Assembly (NCBI GenBank): GCA_963281255.1
Contig: OY725491.1
Location: forward strand, 5,754,857 to 5,818,856
Length of the DNA stretch: 64,000 nt
Source of the DNA: Aphrocallistes beatrix
Lineage: Eukaryota; Porifera; Hexactinellida; Sceptrulophora; Aphrocallistidae
Reading direction: 5' to 3'
Numbering within the stretch: the stretch's first letter is position 1; every line of letters begins with the position of its first letter. Positions 1 through 10,799 of this stretch are shown piece after piece. Both the position numbers and the translations under genes were made by a program. The notes under the pieces were generated by a model, which ran no database searches, was not told the DNA's origin, and worked only from the letters and a program-made list of their open reading frames with translations.

Positions 1-47
1 AGTCTTTCTAATATTATTTAATTTACAAATGTAAAACAATTGAATAC

Positions 48-362
48 CTTCTTCGCATGTTACAATACTCTCATCGTAGCAGTATGAATATTCACTGTAG
101 GAGCAATCCAACAAACTCGTTTCATTACCCAAACAATGAACAGAATTAATAATATTTAGATCAGTTAGGTAGTAGTAGTAGTAGTAGTAGTAGTAGTATA
201 AGTATAAATAAGAAAATGACTCAGCTCTTCTAAATCCAGCACTTCTGCAAATAACATCTGCTTCAAGCGAATTAATTGAATAATCACACACAAGTTTCCA
301 GTCTCCGTCGTACACTTCTACATATCCATAATAACCGCGGCTGAGGCGTATGCTCCCATTCT
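48..362 (-). CDS. Gene A SRCR module 5 (six-cysteine, poly-Tyr loop)
   Basis: 105 codons containing WKLVCDYSIN, ADVICRSAGFR, then a loop of about ten tyrosines written by a (TAC)n tract at about 168-198, then GNETSLLDCSY. Counterpart of gene B 24224-24529. The donor is at 46-47, and the next exon lies beyond base 1. Confidence 0.82.
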
Positions 363-3300
363 CTACATAATAGTATAAATCAAAATTTCGATCTACAAAA
401 TAAAATCGTTGGGAATGGTTGTTGTGACTTATAAGTATTGAAGTATTGGTAACTGTCTCTGAAAATATTAAAGTTTGAGATTTCTACACATATTATTTGA
501 AAAAAAACTACATTTTTGATACATTGAAAGGCTATTTCGTAATCTTGAAAAAAATTTGATCTCCCTTGAAGGTCGAGATAACGAGTGTATCATGTAATTA
601 ATAAAACACATAATTACTCTGCTTCTCTACGAGGGTCAGTACGGAGGTTTACATTCTAATAATCTGTAATTCCGGCCACACATTATAAATAAATAGTAAG
701 GATGTGACCCCATGCGCCAAGAGGGCGCCTCCGACGGACACAGTGTCCGCTGGAGGCTTCCTTCGGTCGCCTGGGGTCACACTGGTTGATTATAAGGGAG
801 ATAACATCTCTAAATATGCATGTCCCACTGTTCTAATCGATATCGCACGAAAAATCACCAAAAATATCAAATTTTAAAATTTTGATGAGTAATGATGATG
901 TTATAAAAGAGTGATGTATCATCATTTTTTGATGATAGTTGTATCATATGTGAAGCATGTTAGTATACATATTTTATTAAAATTTCAGCCTACTATCTCC
1001 TATAATGGCGACATTTTTCTCTGAGCTCAGAACTTACTGGAGCCATAGCCAAAACACTCCCACATGCCAAAAATCAGCTTTCTATGACCGGCAGTTTCTT
1101 CAATCAATTCGTTACAGATATATACAGGGTGTCTCAAAAGTTCTGCAACAAATATTGCTGATGCATTATACATAGATAAATAGATCGAATATCCGGTACC
1201 TCTTTTTAATAAAAAATAAGGAGGATTATCTTAATTATTTTGCATTCCCAATGGCCTGCTTTTCTCAATTTATTTGCAATGCTGGATCATATATATCGTT
1301 ATCTAGTAAATAATATTTTTTATCTCAATAAAAAACCTCATATCCATGGTACATTTGACGTCTGTACTTAAAATACTCGCGTTCTTATAGAAGATTTCCG
1401 TTAGATAAATCAAAAGTAATAATATTATTTTAGTATTATGAATCAATTACAGAATATAGAAGTGATTAATGTAATATTTCATCAGAAAAATAGTGATCTT
1501 CAAACTTGACACTTTTGAGCTCCAAATTTTGGAGTAATTGGTATGTAATTATTTAAGATTTTATAAGAAATGTTTTTTGTGTAATGAGTTGAGCTCATTT
1601 CTATGCTAGAAGGGTGCTAGATTTCATTTATGGAGGCTAATTTGGAATACAATCAAGTGATCTTAGTCAAATTAACAAAGTAAAATTGGTTGTTGCAGAA
1701 CTTTTGAGACACCCTATATATATATAAATATACATTAATCGAGTTTTAATAGTAAGGATGAATACCTTTTGAGTATGCTACTCAATCAAGGATTTTTTGA
1801 GTTAGGAATTTATACAGATCATAAAATCATATAATGAACATAAATAACTCACTAGGTTCCTGGCATAATACGTTGACTGCAGTGCTTGAACTGCATGTTG
1901 AAGCATCTGATGGACAGGAGCATAGAGAAGATTCATTTCCAGTACAAGTATAACTATTTGGTGATATGGGATATGAAAGATTTTCAATGGTAACATGCCC
2001 GTACGAAATTGAACCAGGGAGTTCTGAGTCTCTACAAATCACATCTGCATCAGATTTAGTGAAGCTATCAGGGCAAATGTAAAACCAGGAATTGTCTACA
2101 TAGAGCTGCGCAAGTTGGTATGAATTTGATGTTGAGTTGAATTGTAAGGAAGTAGCACAAGTCTCTAGAAGAATACAATAGTGTTAAATGATCATCGTTG
2201 AATAATTCACGACAAATATAGACTGAATATGCACAAAATATTATGATAATACTATTAAAATAGTTATTATTTTGCAAATATTTGTATTATTAGGGAGACA
2301 ATGCACGTTTTCTTCCTCTACACCACCTACTGTGGCGACGCACGTGAATGTAAGGGATAATTTCAACGGTTTTAATATTACTGGAGGATATCGAAACGTA
2401 TGATCGTCATAAATCATCATGACTGCTTTTAGATAAGTTTAGGGAAAAACCATGAGAAAATACGCTCATTTGCATCGTAAGTCTTGGAAATATTCATCTT
2501 AAAATTAGCTGGCAATCTTCTGTTGTAATATTCTACAGGTGTGTTTATTGTTTAGAGAAGTGGTAAATAGTAGAAAAACGAACTTGATGCTTAGGGTATA
2601 TGTGTACTCATATAATTATATTACTATATCGTATATATAAATGACTTACCAGCTTCACATCTCAAAGAAATATTTGAATAGCAATAATAATTATAGTTAT
2701 TATCGCAGTCAGAGAGTTTAGTCACATTTCTTGGACAAAATCCTAAGTACAGAGAGTTTTGTCCACTATAATAATTATAATAGTTCAGTTGGAAATATTT
2801 CACTTTGCTATATCCAAGCTCTCTGCAAGCAATGTCCATTGCGTGAGAAATAAAATAATTCAAATCTGAATCTTCTGAGTAAGAGTAGTCGTAATAATTT
2901 GCACATACATATATCCATTCAGAATTAATGTAAGCTTGGAGAAATCTTCCATTATCACTTGTCAAACGAATTGTTCCTTCGCTAACAACTAAAAAGGATT
3001 CACAAAAATAAAAGTGTATAATATATTACGTGTATTAATCTAAATAAAATTATTCTAACAATAATGTTAATATTAGAATACAAATACTCATGGTAGGTTA
3101 GCTAACGTCGAAACCTTCTCTAATTCAGTATACTACAAGCACTATACATAATATAAAATTAATCAATCAGGTGGAGGAGAACTGATTGTTATTTCCTACT
3201 CAGTTTGCATTTTTCGATATTTTTCTTCTTACAAATTTCATTTTTTTGAATACCTGCTATTTGGAGCCCAAATTAAGAAACTCAAATCCAAATGGTTAGA

Positions 3301-5802
3301 TATTGTGCAAATTCAAAATGACTGTGCAATCAAAAAGACACTACATACAAATAATCTGGCGTTTAAAATTCTTGATCTTTCAGAAAAAAAATTATATCCA
3401 CCTATGTATCTATGAACTGGGCCGCAATTTTCTCAAATTCTCTCAATCAAATCCAGAGTGGACCATAGGTTAGCTGGTCATGGGCCACGACCTCTTAACT
3501 CATTGACCCATGATAGCATGATAACATGAAACTGTGATATATATATTAGCCATAAACTGAAATACAATTCGAAATCTTTAAACAGCATTGTTCTTTATAG
3601 TATAATTAAAACGTGTTTATAGCTAACGACAAAAAATTAATGTGATTGAGTATTTAGTAGAGTTGGCCTATATCTGTTCTTCACATGATGGATCACTGGA
3701 TCACTGGGTCACGTGATGGTCGAATTGGTCATGTGACGAGTCATAGATAGGTTACGCATGGGATAGGTCAGAATGGGTCGTAGGTTACAATGAGTGACCC
3801 AGGTCCACTCTGATTAAATCCGAAGTAGAATACCGTAGATAATGTTATTATCTACGGTATTCTACTTCGGATTTAATCAGATACAAGCGCGCTTCGCTTG
3901 CTTGTTCTTCTAATAATATAGATTTATTCAGGAAATAATATATTTTATGTACCTTCCTTCTTGCAGAGTATTGCCACAAATTCTAAAGACTCACAGGCCT
4001 GATTCACAGTAGGACAGTTACAGAGACTGGCTTCTTCACTACTACAGTTGAATTGATAGGGATAGAACGAATAACCTGCTGTGAGATTGCTGTTAGTGAA
4101 AAAAGTATAGTTGAGTGCTTCAGTTCCATAGTTCTCATAACAGATGACATGGGCGTTCTTTTCAGAAAAGTTATCTTTACAAATATAGAACCAATCTTCT
4201 CCATTGAAGTAGCGAACTAATTGAGCTGAATATCCGGCATTGTGAAGGTAAGATTGGCAATGATCTAGAAAGAGTTTCATAGTTAATATATGTCTAAAAA
4301 TATTATTAACAAATATTATTAACTATCTAAATACATTATTAACTCCACAAAACTAAAATATGCGGACCTGTTTTTATATAATATTTTCAATGACTAAATT
4401 AATTTGCATTATTAGCCATTCCACCTAATTCCACGTAAATTTTCTCCTTAATTCTCAAAATATTCGCTCTACAATTACCATCAATCGATTGATCGAATAA
4501 TTTGGAACTTTTTGTTTTTGTTACATTTAGTTTAAGAAAAATTCTCGCTTTATTTTCATGATATAAGATGTTTGTCTCTCAATCAAGTGAAAAAGTTTGT
4601 ACCAAATCGACTTATTTTCCTTCTTCCATTGTCCTGTTAATTATTGTAATCCGGCTATCCGTATAAGTGACAAATTAATGTATTACAAAAAATAATCATT
4701 CTAGTCATTTAATAGATGTATAAACATTTTAACTGCAAATTAGTATTAAATATAAATGAACGTTAAACAGTAAATAGCTATCACTGGAACAGATTATACT
4801 CATTGTGGATTCCCAATGGCATGTTCTGCAAAACTAGATTCCATTAAGCAGAGCCCAGGTACATACATAATTGTGATATATATGCTATATTTAATTATGT
4901 GCAGTATATTCGTAGTCGTATTTTCAACTTTATTCTCTATGGCCCTCCAGTAGCTCATGATTTTCTCTAAATCCCGCGCAGACCGCAGCCTAGTGGATAC
5001 CATATATTTGAATGACTCTCTTTGCCGCTCAGAATGATTGATTTTTTATGTACTTGTAGTAATATTCCTACTGTAGAATAATTCTGGTACAATTTAAATT
5101 AAGCTATTAAGTGAAACCAAAGATAATGTACTATATTAACTGATAATAGCTTAGTGCAGTTTACCTGTACTACAATCCAGATAAATATGGTTATAGTAAT
5201 AACAATAAGTGACTGTAAATGAATAATCGCAGCTTAATAGGTTACTTTCATTTCCCGCACAGTTAACATCATTGATCTTAAATTCTTCATTTGTTAGATT
5301 AGGATGATAATAATATCTTTGAAAATTCTTCACATTTCCAAATCCCAAATTTCTGCAAGCCACGCTTGAATCTTTGTCATCCCAACCGTCATCACAAACA
5401 TATCCCCAAGTTCCACTGTAGTATATCTCTAATATACCTTCATACCCCAGACTTAATCTGAGATCTCCATTACCTAATTTAAAATGGAAACAAATAATTC
5501 ACAGTTCTAATAACATAAATCTCAAAATAAACATTTTGATGTGCCACAACAGTCAGAAAATGTACTGTAATAAATGAAAATAGAGCCCAAACTCGATTCC
5601 AGCTCTGTGGTAGACTAACAAAGATTATCTAGATTACATAATTATCAATCATTGTTCCCTATTTAAATATGTAATAATACTAATTATATGATTAAAAATT
5701 GAATTACAGTACAATTGCCTTACTTTGTCCATTTACAAAAGCAGAGTGTAGCCAATAGCATAGATAAAATATCCATAGAAAATGGATATATTTTTGCTCC
5801 AT
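48..5802 (-). CDS. Gene A: SRCR-type adhesion GPCR, 5' part only (3' part beyond the window)
   Basis: Six exons, 5' to 3': 5802-5724 (signal peptide), 5473-5165, 4264-3953, 2988-2650, 2164-1853, 362-48. All join in phase 1 and none contains a stop. The five SRCR modules match positions 1 to 5 of gene B in order and sequence, so the missing 3' part probably carries more SRCR modules and a GPCR domain; that is inference. Modules alternate six-cysteine, eight-cysteine, six, eight, six. Introns are longer than in gene E and hold transposon remnants. The gene is one copy of a segmental duplication whose other copy is the 5' half of gene B. Against gene B, module 4 lacks two residues and the poly-tyrosine loop of module 5 is three residues longer. 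Confidence 0.82.
701..1122 (-). repeat. Interspersed repeat family R1, copy 1 (reverse orientation)
   Basis: In reverse complement it runs from GTAACGAATTGATTGAAGAA through the block around TTCTGAGCTCAGA to a GC-rich terminal palindrome at 703-781. Related copies lie at 24741-25233, 26292-26770 and 33046-33500, with partial ones at 9316-9502 and 10640-10797. No open reading frame of note, so non-autonomous. Confidence 0.75.
703..781. repeat. Nested GC-rich palindrome at the end of R1 copy 1
   Basis: The outer arms TGTGACCCCA (703-712) and TGGGGTCACA (772-781) are perfectly complementary. Inner arms around GGCGCCTCCGACGGACAC and GTGTCCGCTGGAGGC also pair, so about 79 bases can fold into one hairpin. 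Confidence 0.85.
1125..1714. mobile_element. Mariner-like MITE (about 590 bp)
   Basis: Terminal inverted repeats: left CAGGGTGTCTCAAAAGTTCT continuing GCAACAA, right TTGTTGCAGAACTTTTGAGA continuing CACCC, flanked by TA dinucleotides. It abuts the TATATA end of R1 copy 1. No transposase frame is visible. Confidence 0.75.
1853..2164 (-). CDS. Gene A SRCR module 4 (eight-cysteine)
   Basis: 104 codons with WFYICPDSFT, ADVICRDSE, CTGNESSLCSC and VNVLCQEP. Matches gene B 26979-27296 except for an in-frame two-codon deletion near 1978 and scattered substitutions. Confidence 0.82.
2165..2649. other. Gene A intron between modules 4 and 3
   Basis: About 485 bases, AT-rich, aligning partly with the gene B intron at 27297-27789. 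I see no gene, repeat or structured element in it. Confidence 0.5.
2650..2988 (-). CDS. Gene A SRCR module 3 (six-cysteine, Tyr-rich)
   Basis: 113 codons including MDIACRELGYSKVK and a tyrosine/asparagine-rich loop, ending SLRCEAG. The acceptor at 2989-2990 is chosen because the nearer AG would break the frame. Nine codons shorter than gene B 27790-28155, mostly in the Tyr-rich loop. Confidence 0.8.
3454..3812. mobile_element. hAT-like MITE (about 359 bp)
   Basis: Ends CAGAGTGGACC (3454-3464) and GGTCCACTCTG (3802-3812) are inverted repeats. The flanking 8-mers ATCAAATC and ATTAAATC look like a target-site duplication with one change. The interior has many GGGTCA/GTCACGTGA motifs. The matching site in the duplicate, near 29092, has no insertion. 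Confidence 0.75.
3810..3880. repeat. Perfect 32-bp-arm hairpin
   Basis: Arm 3810-3841 is the exact reverse complement of arm 3849-3880 across a 7-base loop. The duplicate copy near 29100-29130 holds only one diverged arm (AAAGTAGAATACTGTAG), so the hairpin looks like a local inverted duplication in this copy. It touches the right end of the MITE ending at 3812. Confidence 0.9.
3953..4264 (-). CDS. Gene A SRCR module 2 (eight-cysteine)
   Basis: The divergent module type: a leading DHCQSY cysteine, WFYICKDNFS, AHVICYEN and SLCNCPT. 104 codons in phase 1-1. Counterpart of gene B 29402-29713. Confidence 0.83.
4265..5164. other. Gene A intron between modules 2 and 1
   Basis: About 900 bases matching the gene B intron 29714-30639 along most of its length. 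I see no gene or transposon end. Confidence 0.55.
5165..5473 (-). CDS. Gene A SRCR module 1 (six-cysteine)
   Basis: Single-exon SRCR domain of 103 codons with LRLSLGYEG, WGYVC and SSVACRNLGFG, a DVNCAGNES core and a final LDC. Nearly identical to the gene B module at 30640-30948. Confidence 0.85.
5724..5802 (-). CDS. Gene A exon 1: signal peptide
   Basis: Start codon at 5802-5800. The 26 codons read MEQKYIHFLWIFYLCYWLHS then AFVNGQ, a hydrophobic secretory leader, ending in phase 1 before a GTAAG donor. It differs from the gene B leader by one residue (I for L at position 6), which supports the start choice. Confidence 0.85.
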
Positions 5803-6870
5803 AATGATTTTCTTGAATTAGAATTCTTTAGAAAATCAGAAAATCAGAAAATCCTGCAGGAAATCAATTATATACTGCAAGTATGACCATAAGAAGGATC
5901 AATTTCAACAATTGTAATCCTATAAGAGAAGCAATCAATATTATATTTCATAGTAATGTAAATTAAACCTCATAACTATTTTAAATTCTCCACTCTCCGA
6001 CTAAAAAATTCTCCACTCTCCGACTAAAAAATAGTTTCAAGTGTAATCACAAAGAGAGGTTTTAAATTTTAATTCAATATCATAAATGTATACAAATATA
6101 TTTTTAGGTCTATAAACTATCAGATAAAGGTACTTTAGTATTTATTTAGATGAACTCATCACAATTCTAAAATATGTGGTGTATAGAATAAAAAACATTT
6201 TTTTACTCCTCTGTAAGCAAAATTTAGATCCTCAATCCGATATACGTGAATTTAATATTTTAACGTACAATTATGCGTTCATATATACTTTTAAAAAGAA
6301 TAATATTCGAAAACCGAGTTTAAGACAATTCCAAGTGGATTTTCCAACAACTCGTTATTTTGATTGGTTAATATAAATTGCGCAAATAATGCAGATAACA
6401 TTGCACCTGTGATTCCACATCAAATATCTATAGAAAAAAAAATAAGGCGTGGTTCCAATCCTTTGCATAAGACGAAGTGAAAGCTTTGAGCTAATATCAT
6501 AACAAGTTCTCACATTTCAAATAAAATATTGGAAGTAATAGCGATGTACTAAAGCTATCCATTTCATCCTTATGAACTTATCATCGTATCAATGGATTCA
6601 AAAACTTACACGTATCTAGTCTAGTTTACGCCCACTTTTATGTGCTATTAAATCATGTTTCCATCATAATTAGCCTATCGAGCCCATGTTACGCCCAATA
6701 ATATGGTACACAACGGTTATAAAGATTGTAACTGCATCTTCGAATTTCAGCGACAAAAAATGATTAATTTGTGTATGAGCAGACTCTCATGAGTAGAAAG
6801 TTCTATTGTAAACATTATATAGCTTTAATCATTATTGAAGTATGTCTCTTTCGCTGCTCTGATTAGTTTT
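5803..6870. promoter_or_regulatory. Upstream flank of gene A, shared with gene B
   Basis: This stretch matches the gene B flank at about 31395-32755 nearly base for base, apart from a hAT-like insertion there. Part of it (about 6595-6835) recurs at 12080-12420. Presumed to hold promoter elements from its position and retention. No specific promoter motif can be asserted. Confidence 0.4.
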
Positions 6871-6875
6871 GTCTA

Positions 6876-7455
6876 CAGGGTGATCCAAAAGTTCTGCAAC
6901 TATAAATTCTACTTCATTGATTTGACTAAGATAATTTAGTCTAACTTTAAATCGGTTTGCATCTATGGAATCTACCACCCTTCTAGTTTAGAAATGAACA
7001 CTATTCATTGCGCAAAATATTTTATACAAATTTTTGAAATATTATATACCCGGGACTCCAATAATCTGATCTCAAAAATGTCAAGTTCGAAAAAAACTTT
7101 TTTCTCCTGTTTAAATATATTTATATCTTCCTATAGCCAGTTATTAATTCAAAATACTAATATATGACTATTTATTTTGGTTTATTGACCGGGAATCACC
7201 AATAAGAACAACAATTGTTAAAGTATAATCATATAATGTACCAAGCATTCGAGATTTTTTTCTTTTGATTTTTCTAAACACACAAACATTTATGATCCAC
7301 CTTTGCAAATATATTAGGAAAGAGAGGCAATTGGATTGCAAAATAATTAAAATAATCCTTATAATTTTCAAGTAAAACGAAATATCGGATGTTATATCCT
7401 CATGTGTAAGTATAGTACTTCAGCAAAATTTGTTGCAGAACTTTGGATCACCTTG
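6876..7455. mobile_element. Mariner-like MITE (580 bp) with a visible empty site
   Basis: Inverted ends CAGGGTGATCCAAAAGTTCT and AGAACTTTGGATCACCTTG, with TA on each side (6874-6875, 7456-7457). The duplicate copy at about 32755-32770 reads straight through GTCTATATAGACGC, exactly what removing the element and one TA would leave. Confidence 0.88.
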
Positions 7456-7839
7456 TATATAGACGCACTATCGCTCTGTCGTCAGATTTGTATTATCATA
7501 GCAAAAACACGATATTTAATGAGTTGATTAAACTAAAGTTTACTCATCTTCATATGGCATATGATTATGAGTGTGTTAAATCTAGGATGAATATTTTTTC
7601 TTGTGGGACTCGAACTATCTTTAAAATTGCCAGTTCTTATTTAATAGTGAACGTTACTGACACTCACCATTGTCCTGGTGTACACTTCATATACTACAAG
7701 AGCTCAATGAACATTAATAATGATTGAATTAAGGATATCAGCGCTTGTATAAGCTGAACTACGATCGTGATGCTTTCTTTGCCCTGATTAAAACTCTTAC
7801 TGGACTTTGGTTATCATGATCATTTTATAAGTTAGTCTA

Positions 7840-8200
7840 CTGTAGTAGTTGGCAACCTGAGACATGTGATACACTACTCAACACACAAATGAGTATCCAT
7901 AACTCGCAGAAAGATAACAAAATGGTAAAAGTATACAGTCAGTTAACAGAATGAAAAATGTTATTATTCAACCTAGGTTTTAGAGGCCTAAAATACAAGT
8001 GTCATCGATCAATTTTTCTTAGTTATGGTAGACTGGAGGTTCCTCTAGTATATCGCTGCTTAAATTGAATAATCATATCCTGTAATACATTCAAGTATTT
8101 CAGATGTGACAACTTCCAAAGTCTTTTTCTCTTAAGGAACAACCTTGTGGATGTCTCCAGATGTATATACTCCACAGGTTTCTAGAAATGAATTTTCCTC
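7840..8200 (-). pseudogene. Decayed tail-exon remnant of a gene C/D-like aGPCR
   Basis: Bases 7840-8010 match the 3' flank of gene D (45470-45640). Bases 8025-8195 align with the tail exons at 33960-34146 and 45850-46038, including the acceptor context TTTCTAGAAATGAATTT, but with deletions and stops. Intron-like DNA downstream to about 8400 also resembles 34380-34490. It is the far end of the segmental duplication, and the rest of the receptor is gone. Confidence 0.75.
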
Positions 8201-8529
8201 CAGTTTTGTCATATTCTCAAGTTTTTTGCAATAAATAATACAGGTATAGGAGAATAATTAAAATGATGCTAATATTGATTAATAATATGGAAAATGTCAG
8301 ATATTTGCGTGCTAGCTTGATTAGCAAAAACAAGTAGTCTCCATTTGATTATGATTTTGAATGATTTTAACTTGAATAGTGGACTAGTTGATAATAGCTT
8401 GATCCCATGCAAATATTTTATTGCGAAAATATATTTTTCAGTAGGAAATTATGTATTGATATTTCATCTTCCCCACATTTTGTGGAAAATAGAAATTAAT
8501 ATTCCAGCTAGCACGGGGTAAGTTCTAAT

Positions 8530-9315
8530 TATTGTAAATACTCCGAATTTTATGACTTCAAACGACTAAAAATGAACGACGCACCATATTCATAGACAAT
8601 GCGCATCCTCCCAATGGACAATGATTCACTTGGAGCTGTCGCATTTTAAGTTAGAGAATGCAATTATGTGCTATCTTAAAGCATCTATAGTAATAAGTTA
8701 TCATGCAAGTAGATTCAGAGCATTAGGCGATTCTCCAATTTCGAAGCGCGCACTCGCGCTTCTAAATAAACGAATTTACCCTCTTTAGCATTCCTTTAAC
8801 AATATTTCTTGCATCCTCAAATTATGAAATAGTGTGCAAATTTTAATTCAAAATTTCCCAGAGCTCTAATAAGAGTTAATATTAAACTAAGAGAAAAGGG
8901 ACTTTTATGCTATTATCTACTTAACTTCTAATTCGGTTTGACCTATAATATAATTTCATTGAAATAGCAATGAGGAAAAGGCTAGCATATCAAAGAGAAA
9001 TAATGACTTTGAAAAGCATTAAAGGAGCTTGCATCTGTACGACCAATGTTTGAAGCGAGTTCTTCTGATGCCCTAGATAGATCCTAGCTCTGCTTGGCAT
9101 AATGTAAATTGAATAGTTACATAGAGTAGGCGTGCTTTAAAAGACGTATCAAATTCGTGATTGCACGAACATGTTGATGAAGGAGATGAAACGAAGTCAT
9201 ATAACACACCTTAATCGGAACTTTCTAATGATAGACACGATTACCACTAACATTGCAATTCAAATATATACAAGTATTACATCATTTGAAATGTGAGAAC
9301 TTATTTAAAATTTAT
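8530..9315. other. Intergenic stretch with no recognised gene
   Basis: AT-rich. About 8610-8690 resembles 12520-12570 (around CACTTGGAGCTGTC and TTAAGTTAGAGAATGCAA), a dispersed repeat of unknown type. I see nothing else. Confidence 0.45.
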
Positions 9316-9502
9316 ATAACAAATTGATTGAATAAACTGCCAGGCACAGAAAGCTAATCTTTTATATTTAGGGGTCTTTTGGCTATGGATCCACTAAGCT
9401 CTGAGCTCAGACGAAAATGCTGACTCATCATGGAATTATGACATCATTGTAACCTTTTGTATAATTAAAAATTTCAGTTTTTAGGTTAAAACTCAGCCAT
9501 TT
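9316..9502 (+). repeat. R1 repeat, partial copy
   Basis: Begins near AACAAATTGATTGAATAAAC and runs through CTGAGCTCAGACGAAAATGC to AAACTCAGCCATTTTAAGG, then switches abruptly to GAIN-exon sequence. The GC-rich palindromic end is missing. Confidence 0.7.
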
Positions 9503-9811
9503 TAAGGGAACAATCTACAGTTGCAACTGTTCCTTCAGCATTGGCGATAACACTAAACACATTAGAAAGGTTTTCACAACGATTGAGTGAAGAGTTAGCA
9601 AATAGTGAACTTAATTCTGTGAAAACTGTCGAGTCTCGATTGATCACAATTGTGGTACAAAACTTTGTAATAGAAAATAGTGGCGATAATAACGAACCTA
9701 AAGCTGATATTGTTCTTCCAAAGAAAAGTTCTAATAATATACAATATTCAGTCATGATAACATTTTCAACGAATCTTACCCTCGCTCTATCAACAGAAGA
9801 GAAATTTAGCG
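9503..9811 (+). pseudogene. Orphan GAIN-domain exon in inverted orientation
   Basis: On the plus strand it encodes TLNTLERFSQRLSEELANSE, ITIVVQN and SVMITFSTNL, closely matching the minus-strand GAIN exons at 37478-37792 and 16834-17142. A GT donor follows at 9812-9813 (AGCG|GTAAAT). The frame is open, but no partner exon follows on this strand and the 5' border is replaced by R1. The following 9930-10140 is the reverse complement of the gene C intron at about 36960-37180, so exon and intron were inverted together. Confidence 0.85.
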
Positions 9812-10229
9812 GTAAATACTACCTATTATGAGTCAATTTACAACAGCGTCTACATTCCCGCTCCGATCGGCCGATTTCATTCTCAAAATGCCAGCCTCTA
9901 CCTCCCCGCACCGACAATTACATTTACACAAATACAAATGACTTAAGGAAAGCTTAGTCCTAAATATTGGATCTTAGATATTAAATGCTGGGAAATTAAT
10001 TTTTGCTGTTTGTTTGTTTATTTGTCTGAATTAATCAAAGAACTGGAAAGCGGTAGGGCTATGAAAATTGACATGTAATAGGTGTCAAATTATGAGACTA
10101 TGATTAAGTTTAAATAGCTAGGTGAAAGTCTCAAACCTTTTCTACAAATTATATATGACTTCACTCTAAAAATAGCAACCATTGCACGTTACCAGAATAA
10201 GCTATTGTTGTTAATAATACTTTAAAGCA

Positions 10230-10620
10230 ACAACTTATATGTTTACTTTATCAGAACTTACAAATGCTACAAATGGAGAGTACCGGCAATCTATATACAG
10301 TAGAACTTCAGTTATCCGAATCTCTTGGTTAAACAAATTAGTACGCATATACAATTTGGAAATGATCTTACTTAAGTGAAGGGAATTGAAAACATAAAAC
10401 CCCCAAATTTCTAACTAATCCCCATAGTATGGTGTAAATTGAATCAAAAAAGTATGTAATCTATCGGAATACGTAGCACATCACATTTCTGGTTCGTTTC
10501 CCCACTTTTAAAATAGTGTAACTCAACTACATTATATAAAATATTCTCAGTTCAACATGCGAACTGAGAATAATTTATATAATGTGGTTGAACAAAACTA
10601 TTTTAAAAGTGGGGATACGA
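10230..10620. mobile_element. Tigger/pogo-like MITE fragment with a long palindrome
   Basis: Bases 10230-10560 match the gene C intron at 37860-38190, including the end TACAGTAGAACTTCAGTTAT near 10304. The copy then folds back on itself in an inverted repeat (10501-10615) instead of reaching the second end seen at 38296-38315. Confidence 0.7.
10501..10615. repeat. Long inverted repeat (arms of about 52 bp)
   Basis: CCCACTTTTAAAATAGTGT...AACTACATTATATAAA...TTCTCAGTTC pairs with GAACTGAGAATAATTTATAT...AACTATTTTAAAAGTGGG with few mismatches and a very short centre near 10558. Confidence 0.85.
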
Positions 10621-10639
10621 ACCAGAAATGTGAAAATAA

Positions 10640-10797
10640 TACAAAAAGGTGACAATGACGTCATAATTCCATGATGAGTCGATATTTTCGTCTAAGCTCA
10701 GAACTTAGTTGAGCCATAGCCACATGCCAGCACATGCCAAAAATAAGCTTTCTATGCCTTGCAGTTTATTCAATCAATTCGTTACAGATATATAGAA
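10640..10797 (-). repeat. R1 repeat, partial reverse copy
   Basis: Reverse-complement match to the GTAACGAATTGATTGAATAA end and the TGACGTCATTGTCACCTTTT block of R1. Truncated next to the palindrome on the left. Confidence 0.65.
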
Positions 10798-10799
10798 CA

